Positions 7,054-12,816 of a stretch of 12,816 nt of DNA are shown in pieces. The stretch's first letter is position 1; every line of letters begins with the position of its first letter. A program made the translations under genes and the position numbers. The notes beneath the pieces are model-generated. The model saw only the letters and a list, made by a program, of their open reading frames with translations, did not search any database and had not been told where the DNA came from. The DNA comes from an uncultured Acetatifactor sp. Lineage in GTDB: Bacteria > Bacillota > Clostridia > Lachnospirales > Lachnospiraceae. Where the stretch lies: the NCBI GenBank assembly GCA_947626405.1, contig CANQSE010000027.1:1-12816 (forward strand), in the 5' to 3' direction.

Positions 7054-8226
7054 TTGAAAAATTCTTATCAGAAAACGATTTATGCCTGTTTTACGGCGTA
7101 TATCGTACAGGCAATTGTTAATAATTTTGCACCCTTATTATTTCTGACATTTCAAAGTACATACCATATTCCCCTGCAGAGCATTACTTTGCTTGTGACG
7201 GTGAATTTTGCCCTGCAGCTTCTGGTGGATCTTGCATCCGTGGGATTTGTGGACAAAATAGGTTATCGCGCTTCCCTTGTCATTGCGCATATTTTTGCGG
7301 CGGCGGGGACGGTAGCTCTGGCCGTTTTGCCGGATCTTGCGCCCGACCCTTTTGCGGGGCTGTTTATTGCGGTCGTTATTTACGCCATAGGAGGCGCACT
7401 TTTGGAGGTGCTGGTCAGTCCGGTGGTGGAGGCATGTCCTACTGACAACAAGGAAAGCGCCATGAGCCTTCTGCACTCCTTTTACTGCTGGGGACACGTG
7501 GGAGTCGTGTTGATTTCCACCGTTTTTTTCCGCGTCTTTGGGATAGAAAACTGGAAAATACTGGCTTTTATCTGGGCGCTTGTACCTTTTGTCAACCTTT
7601 TTGTCTTTACCAGGGTTCCCATAGCTCCTCTTATAAAGGAGGGAGAGAAAGGATACACCCTGAGGGAGCTTGCGGGAAAGAAGATTTTCTGGGTCTTTCT
7701 GCTCATGATGATGTGTGCGGGAGCAAGCGAGCAGTCGGTGAGCCAGTGGGCTTCCACATTTGCGGAAAAAGGACTGGGAGTAGACAAGGCCGTGGGGGAT
7801 CTTGCAGGTCCTATGGCGTTTGCTGTGCTGATGGGATCCGCCAGGGCTGTATACGGAAAATACGGGGACAGGTGGAATCTGGAGCGTTTTATGACGGGCA
7901 GCGCAGCTTTGTGTGTGGCATCGTACCTCTGCGTATCTCTTATGCCTTGTCCGGCGGCGGGCCTGGCCGGCTGCGCCGTATGCGGATTGTCGGTCGGGAT
8001 CATGTGGCCCGGAACCTTCAGCAGAGCTTCCGCTTCGCTTCCCGGAGGCGGAACGGCTATGTTTGCCCTTATGGCGCTGGCCGGAGATTTGGGATGTGCA
8101 GGAGGCCCAACGCTTGTAGGTATGGTGTCAAGCCGTTTCGGTGATGACCTGCGGACGGGAATCCTGGCGGCAGCAGTGTTTCCTCTTTTGCTGTTAGCGG
8201 GAATCGCACTGTGCAGAAAATCCTGA
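7054..8226 (+). CDS. Major facilitator superfamily transporter, FucP-like
   Basis: This 390-residue inner-membrane protein has about 12 hydrophobic segments in two six-helix halves joined by a charged loop (about 188-210). The loop after helix 2 has GFVDKIGYR (64-72), a variant of MFS motif A, with a counterpart SARAVYGKYGDRW (262-274) in the second half. The segment EACPTDNKESAMSLLHSFY (126-144) with buried Glu126 is characteristic of the FucP/COG0738-like group of proton-coupled sugar permeases. Substrate remains unknown, and no sugar-metabolism gene is adjacent, so a sugar role is only inferred. Translation starts at TTG 7054 with AGAGGA 7 nt upstream. It has its own promoter, and the next gene has a separate promoter, so it may be monocistronic. 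No clear terminator follows. Confidence 0.9.
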   Translation: MKNSYQKTIYACFTAYIVQAIVNNFAPLLFLTFQSTYHIPLQSITLLVTVNFALQLLVDLASVGFVDKIGYRASLVIAHIFAAAGTVALAVLPDLAPDPFAGLFIAVVIYAIGGALLEVLVSPVVEACPTDNKESAMSLLHSFYCWGHVGVVLISTVFFRVFGIENWKILAFIWALVPFVNLFVFTRVPIAPLIKEGEKGYTLRELAGKKIFWVFLLMMMCAGASEQSVSQWASTFAEKGLGVDKAVGDLAGPMAFAVLMGSARAVYGKYGDRWNLERFMTGSAALCVASYLCVSLMPCPAAGLAGCAVCGLSVGIMWPGTFSRASASLPGGGTAMFALMALAGDLGCAGGPTLVGMVSSRFGDDLRTGILAAAVFPLLLLAGIALCRKS

Positions 8227-8231
8227 TTTGC

Positions 8232-8260
8232 TTTACTTTTTACGGCGGATTCTGTATACT
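8232..8260 (+). promoter_or_regulatory. Sigma-A type promoter for the HtrA-like gene
   Basis: TTTACT at 8232-8237 and TATACT at 8255-8260 have a 17-nt spacer. The predicted start site near 8267 gives a leader of about 40 nt, with AAAGGAG at 8296-8302 just before the ATG at 8308. It probably drives the downstream + strand genes too. Confidence 0.65.
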
Positions 8261-8307
8261 GAAGTGAACGGGTTAAAAATATTGTTTCAGACGGGAAAGG
8301 AGTCTCT

Positions 8308-9732
8308 ATGTCTCAAAAGGAGCAGAAAAACCAAAATGAGTTTATGATAGAGAAGATAAAGACCCGTCCCATCAACCGGAAAAAGCTTATCCGCCGCACT
8401 ATAATCACGGTAGTGATGGCCGTAATATTTGGAACCGTAGCGTGCGTTACATTCCTTGTGCTTGAGCCTGTTATAAGCAATCGTCTCTATCCTGAGGAAA
8501 AGCCCCAGCCCCAGCCGGTGATTTTTCCGGAGGATCAGGAGGAGATGTCGCCGGAGGAAATGCTTGCGGAAAATATTCCCTCAGCTTCTCCGTCTCCTTC
8601 ACCTACTCCCGACCCGGACGGATCGGGATCGGAAGATTTGCCCGCGGAGGAATCGCCTTCGCCCGAACCCCTGACAGAGGAACGCCTCCGCGAAATTCTG
8701 TCGGATAAGAAATCGGATCAGGAGGATTATGCACAGGTTTATAAAGCCCTGCAGGATCTTGTGAGCAAAGGGTCTTATAATGAAGACGGAAGCGTTTATA
8801 AACCGGCTTTGAGCCAGTACATGGTAACTATCAGGGGAGTGACTTCAAATGTTGACTGGTTTGACGATATACAGGAAAGCAGCAATCAGGCTTCAGGCAT
8901 AATAGTTGCGGACAACGGCGTTGAGCTTTTGATCCTTGTAAAATTTTCCGCGCTGGAAAAATCGGAAAACCTTGTTTTGGTCCTTGGTGAAGAAGAATAT
9001 CGCGTGAACGCGCAGTTAAAAGGAATAGACAAGGACACAAATTTTGCGATAGTAGCGGTGGAAAGAAGCGCCATACCGGAAAAGTATCTGGCTACGGAGG
9101 GTCTGGCGGTTGCCTCTCTCGGTTTTTCCACCGGCCGCCTTGCGGGTACGCCGGTGATTGCTCTGGGCAGTCCGATGGGAATAAACAATTCCGTGGGCTA
9201 CGGCATGATTACATCGGCGGAATTTCAGATTACAGGACCGGACAGAAGCTACAACGTGCTTTTGACTGATATAAGCGGAAGCAAAAATGCGGAAGGGGTT
9301 CTGTTTAACTTAAACGGTCAGGTGATAGGCATAATAACTGAAAATAAGCTTGAGAACGGCACTGAGAACATGATTACCGCCTATGGGATCACCGATATGA
9401 AGCGGATTATAGAAAAGCTGTCAAACGGCAGTCCCTTTGCCTACATGGGAATTACCGGCATAGATGTGACGCAGTATGTCCATACGGAGCTGGGGGTCCC
9501 CTTTGGAGTTTACGTCACGAATGTTCAGATGGAATCTCCCGCAATGCTGGCAGGTATTCAGGCCGGAGATATCATCACCGCGATGAACGGTGTGAACATC
9601 TCGTCATATGGAAATTACTGCAGCCAGCTTATGCAACTGGAGCCGGAACAGACCGTACAGCTCGCTGTTGAGAGACCGTCACAGGGAGCATACAGGGAGA
9701 TGGTATTTTCAATTCAGTTGGGCGGGAATTAA
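8308..9732 (+). CDS. Membrane-anchored HtrA-like protein with PDZ domain, probable catalytically inactive protease
   Basis: The protein has 474 residues. A basic cytoplasmic N-terminus (1-30) precedes one transmembrane helix (~31-53). A Pro/Ser/Glu-rich extracytoplasmic linker (~62-125) follows, then a trypsin-like HtrA-type domain (~170-370) and a PDZ domain (~377-470, YMGITGIDV ... SPAMLAGIQAGDIITAMNG). HtrA landmarks align: SGIIVADNG for the SGVIID strand, VIALGSPMG for the oxyanion region, and FNLNGQVIGI after the catalytic Ser. The triad does not. The His position falls in ILVKFSALE (about Ser214), the Asp position reads DTNFAIV (Asn245), and GNSGGPL reads KNAEGVL (Ala328). It is therefore likely a pseudoprotease acting as a scaffold, sensor or chaperone at the cell surface. 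The start has AAAGGAG 5 nt upstream. yhaM follows after 53 nt. Confidence 0.88.
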   Translation: MSQKEQKNQNEFMIEKIKTRPINRKKLIRRTIITVVMAVIFGTVACVTFLVLEPVISNRLYPEEKPQPQPVIFPEDQEEMSPEEMLAENIPSASPSPSPTPDPDGSGSEDLPAEESPSPEPLTEERLREILSDKKSDQEDYAQVYKALQDLVSKGSYNEDGSVYKPALSQYMVTIRGVTSNVDWFDDIQESSNQASGIIVADNGVELLILVKFSALEKSENLVLVLGEEEYRVNAQLKGIDKDTNFAIVAVERSAIPEKYLATEGLAVASLGFSTGRLAGTPVIALGSPMGINNSVGYGMITSAEFQITGPDRSYNVLLTDISGSKNAEGVLFNLNGQVIGIITENKLENGTENMITAYGITDMKRIIEKLSNGSPFAYMGITGIDVTQYVHTELGVPFGVYVTNVQMESPAMLAGIQAGDIITAMNGVNISSYGNYCSQLMQLEPEQTVQLAVERPSQGAYREMVFSIQLGGN

Positions 9733-9752
9733 AAAAGCGCGGCAAAACGCAA

Positions 9753-9770
9753 AGCGAATACATATTCGCT
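9753..9770 (+). repeat. Perfect inverted repeat (hairpin) just upstream of the yhaM ribosome binding site
   Basis: AGCGAATA and TATTCGCT flank CA, forming an 8-base perfect dyad (7-bp stem with an ACAT loop as RNA). It is followed by TGGAACGGGG, not a T-run, so it is not an intrinsic terminator. It lies 15 nt before the yhaM ATG and could be an operator, an RNA processing or stability element, or a translation-control hairpin. Confidence 0.6.
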
Positions 9771-9785
9771 TGGAACGGGGAAAAG

Positions 9786-10751
9786 ATGAAACGAATTAAA
9801 GATTTAAGGGAAGGCGACAGAATTTCCGATATCTACCTCTGCAAGCAGAAGCAGGCGGCGGTGACAAAGAACGGAAAACCGTATGAAAGTATCATACTCC
9901 AGGACAAGACGGGAACTATAGACGCAAAGCTGTGGGAGCCTGACAGTCCAGGGATAGATGAATACGACGCCATGGACTATATCCAGGTGTACGGGGATGT
10001 AAACAGTTTTCAGGGAACGCTTCAAGTCAATGTTAAGCGGATCCGCGTATGCCGTGAGGGCGAATATGTCCCCGAGGACTATCAGCCTGCAAGCACAAAA
10101 AATATAGATGAGATGTATTCTGAACTGCTTGCATTTGTAAAAAGTGTGGAAAATCCTTATCTGAAAAGGCTTCTTGAGGAATATTTTGTGGAAGACGAGC
10201 CATTTGTCAAGGCCTTTAAAAATTCCTCCGCGGCAAAAACCGTACATCACGGATTTATCGGGGGTCTTTTGGAACATACTCTGAGCGTTACGAAGTTATG
10301 TGACTATTATTGCAAGCTTTATCCTGTTTTGAAAAGAGATCTGCTGCTGACGGCCGCCCTCTGCCATGACATAGGAAAAATCAGGGAGATTTCCCCGTTT
10401 CCTGTGAATGATTACACGGATGACGGCCAGCTGCTTGGACATATTGTTATCGGCTCCCAGATGGTGGCGGAGAAGGTGGCGCAGATTCCGCAGTTCCCGC
10501 ATACCCTTCTCTCACAGCTTCAACACTGTATCCTGGCGCACCACGGAAAGTATGAATTTGGATCTCCTAAGATTCCTGCTCTCATTGAAGCTCTGGCGCT
10601 TAATTATGCGGACGATACGGATGCCAAGCTTGAAACCTTTAAGGAATATCTTGACAATAACAGCGACAGGACGGGCTGGCTGGGTTACAACAAGCTTTTT
10701 GCTTCCAATATCCGCGCCAGCAGACTTGACGGACAGCAGGGTACGGAATAA
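9786..10751 (+). CDS. yhaM: 3'-5' exoribonuclease YhaM (OB-fold plus HD domain)
   Basis: This 321-residue cytoplasmic nuclease belongs to the YhaM/Cbf1 family, which trims single-stranded RNA (and DNA) from the 3' end and acts on mRNA tails in Gram-positives. The N-terminus (~1-95) is an OB-fold nucleic-acid binding domain (ESIILQDKTGTIDAKLW, DYIQVYGDVNSFQGTLQVNV). The HD domain (~150-285) has His164 in GGLLEHT, His194-Asp195 in ALCHDIGKI, His219 in LLGHI, His252-His253 in ILAHHGKYEFGSP and Asp276 in NYADDTDAK. The metal ligands are therefore intact. Length is near that of the Bacillus protein (about 314). The ATG follows a purine-rich but weak site (ACGGGGAAAAG), and a hairpin lies just upstream. 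The fprA-like gene starts 42 nt downstream, so joint transcription is likely. Confidence 0.95.
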   Translation: MKRIKDLREGDRISDIYLCKQKQAAVTKNGKPYESIILQDKTGTIDAKLWEPDSPGIDEYDAMDYIQVYGDVNSFQGTLQVNVKRIRVCREGEYVPEDYQPASTKNIDEMYSELLAFVKSVENPYLKRLLEEYFVEDEPFVKAFKNSSAAKTVHHGFIGGLLEHTLSVTKLCDYYCKLYPVLKRDLLLTAALCHDIGKIREISPFPVNDYTDDGQLLGHIVIGSQMVAEKVAQIPQFPHTLLSQLQHCILAHHGKYEFGSPKIPALIEALALNYADDTDAKLETFKEYLDNNSDRTGWLGYNKLFASNIRASRLDGQQGTE

Positions 10752-10783
10752 ACAACTAAACGGTGGGAAAACATTCCCGGAAT

Positions 10784-10788
10784 GGAGG
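10784..10788 (+). promoter_or_regulatory. Ribosome binding site fixing the flavodiiron protein start
   Basis: GGAGG lies 5 nt before the ATG at 10794. It overlaps the upstream in-frame ATG at 10782, which has no comparable site of its own, so 10794 is the likely start. Confidence 0.75.
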
Positions 10789-10793
10789 AAAAA

Positions 10794-11912
10794 ATGAAGA
10801 TAACGGAAGATGTTTTGTATGTTGGCGTAAATGACCGCCAGGTGGATCTCTTTGAAGGACAATACGCGGTTCCTAACGGCATGGCGTACAATTCCTATGT
10901 GATATTGGATGAAAAACCGGCTGTTATGGACACGGTTGACGTTAATTTCGAAAAACAATGGCTGGAAAACGTAGAACAGGCGCTTGGCGGGCGCAGTCCC
11001 GAATATCTTGTGATACAGCACATGGAGCCCGATCACGCCGCCAATATTCCCGCTTTTGTTGAAAAATATCCGAAAGCCAAAGTGGTTGCAACCCCCAAGG
11101 CGTTTGATCTGATGAAACAGTTTTTTTCCCTTGAACTGGGAGAAAGACAGGTGCCGGCAGCAAACGGGGGAACGCTGAAGCTGGGACGGCACGAGTTAAA
11201 CTTTGTGTTTACGCCCATGGTACACTGGCCCGAGGTCATGATGACCTACGATGCGGCGGATAAAATACTTTTTTCTGCGGACGGCTTTGGCAAGTTCGGA
11301 GCTCTGGATGCGGATGAAGACTGGGCCTGCGAGGCGAGACGGTATTATTTTGGCATCGTGGGAAAATACGGAGCACAGGTTCAGAACGTATTGAAAAAGG
11401 CCGGAGAGCTTGACATCAGCATTATCTGTCCTCTGCACGGGCCGGTTCTTACCGAAAATCTTGAATACTATCTGAATTTATATAATATCTGGTCCTCATA
11501 TGATGTAGAGACAAAAGGCGTTGTTATCGCCTACGCGTCTATTTACGGACACACAAAGGAAGCCGCGCTCTACCTTGATCAGGCGCTTAAGAGCAGGGGA
11601 GTAAAGACGGCCGTACACGATCTGGCGAGAACCGACATGTCGGAGGCGGTGGAAGATGCTTTCCGTTACGACAAAATGGTGCTTGCCTGCAACACCTATA
11701 ACGGCGGCATCAATCCCTTTATGAGCGATTTTATTACAAGGCTTTTGGAGCGCAATTATCAGAAACGCACGATAGCCTTTATAGACAACGGCTCCTGGGC
11801 GCCGGCAGCAGCAAGGACCATGCGGGCAATGTTTGACAAAAGCAAAGAAATCACATTCGCTGAGAATACCGTGACAATGATGTCCGCCATGAAACCCGAG
11901 ACACTTGTTTAA
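10794..11912 (+). CDS. fprA: Class A flavodiiron protein (FprA-type O2/NO reductase)
   Basis: This cytoplasmic protein has 372 residues from ATG 10794, chosen because GGAGG is 5 nt upstream; an in-frame ATG at 10782 adds four residues. Flavodiiron proteins reduce O2 to water or NO to N2O in anaerobes, with electrons usually supplied by rubredoxin. The N-terminal metallo-beta-lactamase-like domain keeps all diiron ligands: His76, Glu78, Asp80 and His81 in QHMEPDHAA, His144 in PMVHWPEVM, Asp163 in FSADGFG and His215 in CPLHGPVL. The C-terminal flavodoxin domain (~242-372) starts VVIAYASIYGHTKEAA, the FMN phosphate loop, and includes CNTYNGGINP. There is no fused rubredoxin or reductase domain, so it is class A. 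The protein ends ...MMSAMKPETLV, about 15-25 residues short of the usual C-terminal helix. The stop directly precedes the methyltransferase gene region. Confidence 0.94.
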   Translation: MKITEDVLYVGVNDRQVDLFEGQYAVPNGMAYNSYVILDEKPAVMDTVDVNFEKQWLENVEQALGGRSPEYLVIQHMEPDHAANIPAFVEKYPKAKVVATPKAFDLMKQFFSLELGERQVPAANGGTLKLGRHELNFVFTPMVHWPEVMMTYDAADKILFSADGFGKFGALDADEDWACEARRYYFGIVGKYGAQVQNVLKKAGELDISIICPLHGPVLTENLEYYLNLYNIWSSYDVETKGVVIAYASIYGHTKEAALYLDQALKSRGVKTAVHDLARTDMSEAVEDAFRYDKMVLACNTYNGGINPFMSDFITRLLERNYQKRTIAFIDNGSWAPAAARTMRAMFDKSKEITFAENTVTMMSAMKPETLV

Positions 11913-11930
11913 ATGATTTTGTCAAAATAC

Positions 11931-11938
11931 AGGGGTGG
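11931..11938 (+). promoter_or_regulatory. Ribosome binding site supporting a GTG start of the RNA methyltransferase
   Basis: AGGGGTGG ends 4 nt before the GTG at 11943. The alternative in-frame ATG at 11913 abuts the upstream stop codon and has no clear Shine-Dalgarno sequence. Confidence 0.5.
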
Positions 11939-11942
11939 AAAT

Positions 11943-12816
11943 GTGTATAAGAAAAATGACCATGTGACAGTGACAATCCGTGATATCGGAAACGATGGCG
12001 AAGGCATCGGCAGTGTGGACGGCTTCACATTGTTTGTAAAGGATGCCGTAATAGGGGACACTGTGCTGGCAAAGATTGTGAAAAGCAAAAAGAACTATGC
12101 CTATGCGAGGCTTGAAAAAGTGCTGGAGGCTTCTCCCTACAGGGTGGAGCCTCCCTGTCCGTTGTACAGACAATGCGGAGGATGCCAGATACAGGCTCTT
12201 TCTTATGATGAACAGCTTAAGTTCAAGCAGTCAAAGGTGCGAAATAGCCTGGTGCGTATCGGCGGGCTTAAAGAAGATATTGTTGATAATGTGATCGAAC
12301 CTGTCATAGGAATGGAAAACCCCTTTCATTACAGAAATAAAGCCCTGTATCCGGTCGGAACGGATAAAAACGGAAAAATCGTCACCGGATTTTATGCCGG
12401 ACATACACACACTATTATACCAAACAGAAGCTGCGCTCTGGGCGCAGGGGAGAATGAACAGATCCTGAACGTGATTCTGGAATATATGGAAAAATACCAT
12501 GTAAGCGCTTATTGTGAGGATACGCGGGAAGGGCTTGTAAGACATATTTTGATCCGAAGCGGCTTCACAAGCGGTGAAATCATGGTGTGCCTGGTAATAA
12601 ATTCCGACGCGGCAGACTTGCCTTTTCCCCAAAAATTGATAGAGGGCCTGACCGCCGTTAAAGGCATGACAAGCATTTCCGTCTGTATAAATAAGGAAAA
12701 CACAAACGTCGTCATGGGAGACGAGGTGCATTGTATTTGGGGCTCTCCGGTAATAAGGGATATTATACATGTCCGCGATATGACAAAGGAAGGCTGGCCT
12801 TTTATCGGGAAGCAGC
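11943..12816 (+). CDS. rlmD: RlmD/TrmA-family 23S rRNA (uracil-5-)-methyltransferase, 5' part (runs off the window)
   Basis: This open frame has no stop before the window edge, giving 291 residues plus one base. The family makes 5-methyluridine in 23S rRNA (or tRNA) with S-adenosylmethionine. An N-terminal TRAM-like domain (~1-60) reads VTVTIRDIGNDGEGIGSVDG and LFVKDAVIGDTVLAKI. The [4Fe-4S] cysteines follow: Cys72, Cys78 and Cys81 in CPLYRQCGGCQ and Cys164 in NRSCALG. PFHYRNKALYPVG (127-139) and the GLVRHILIRSG segment (197-207) are also family hallmarks. The SAM-binding core and catalytic Cys are beyond the edge, so activity cannot be judged. RlmD versus RlmCD specificity is not decided here. 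I chose GTG 11943 because it gives the usual MYKKND-type N-terminus and has AGGGGTGG upstream. ATG 11913 would add ten residues. It follows fprA by 30 nt. Confidence 0.92.
   Translation, partial: MYKKNDHVTVTIRDIGNDGEGIGSVDGFTLFVKDAVIGDTVLAKIVKSKKNYAYARLEKVLEASPYRVEPPCPLYRQCGGCQIQALSYDEQLKFKQSKVRNSLVRIGGLKEDIVDNVIEPVIGMENPFHYRNKALYPVGTDKNGKIVTGFYAGHTHTIIPNRSCALGAGENEQILNVILEYMEKYHVSAYCEDTREGLVRHILIRSGFTSGEIMVCLVINSDAADLPFPQKLIEGLTAVKGMTSISVCINKENTNVVMGDEVHCIWGSPVIRDIIHVRDMTKEGWPFIGKQ

Noticed and set aside
9753..9770. Intrinsic terminator after the HtrA-like gene
   Set aside because: The hairpin is perfect but is not followed by a T-run and sits directly before the yhaM start.
10782..10793. 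Start of the flavodiiron protein at the first ATG
   Set aside because: The GGAGG site overlaps this ATG and is spaced for the ATG at 10794.
10512..11192. 226-residue open frame on the - strand
   Set aside because: Antisense across the end of yhaM and the start of the flavodiiron gene, both with complete motifs. No recognisable domain or start signal.
12231..12770. 179-residue open frame on the - strand
   Set aside because: Antisense shadow of the rlmD-type methyltransferase, which has clear family motifs through this stretch.
1..12816. CRISPR array, tRNA or rRNA, insertion sequence, phage or defence island
   Set aside because: No spaced direct repeats, no RNA-gene sequence, no transposase or integrase and no compositional break were seen.

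Overview
The window looks like a chromosomal housekeeping stretch from an anaerobic Clostridia bacterium, most likely a Lachnospiraceae-type Firmicute. The reasons are a Firmicutes-style GyrA C-terminal tail, MutS2, a YhaM-type exoribonuclease, a class A flavodiiron protein, strong Shine-Dalgarno sites and several TTG or GTG starts. Genus is not resolvable from the sequence alone. I see no rRNA, tRNA, CRISPR array, insertion sequence or phage gene, and base composition looks even throughout. Genes fill nearly all of the window, and the longest gap is about 170 bases.

Region 1 (1-2325, + strand) holds the 3' end of gyrA, then a CPA2-type cation:proton antiporter, then a gene of unknown function. 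That last gene has what reads as a PD-(D/E)XK nuclease core with an E-x-Q variant, followed by a possible winged helix. Region 2 (2343-6880, - strand, convergent with region 1) is a mutS2 - response regulator - histidine kinase cluster. Its order and spacing (27-nt gap, then a 4-nt ATGA overlap) suggest one transcript from an extended -10 promoter upstream of mutS2. Region 3 (6881-7053) is a divergent promoter region between mutS2 and a + strand transporter.

Region 4 (7054-12816, + strand) starts with an MFS transporter resembling the FucP group and read from a TTG start. A second good promoter precedes a membrane-anchored HtrA-like protein with a PDZ domain, whose catalytic His, Asp and Ser all appear to be replaced. 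It is followed at short spacing by yhaM (3'-5' exoribonuclease), a flavodiiron protein (O2/NO reduction) and the 5' part of an RlmD/TrmA-family RNA methyltransferase with an Fe-S cluster motif. The methyltransferase starts at a GTG and runs off the right edge. Gaps of 53, 42 and 30 nt suggest the last four genes can be co-transcribed.

The two items most worth a second look are the apparent HtrA pseudoprotease and the orphan nuclease-like protein. No gene cluster in the window looks like a defence island or mobile system.
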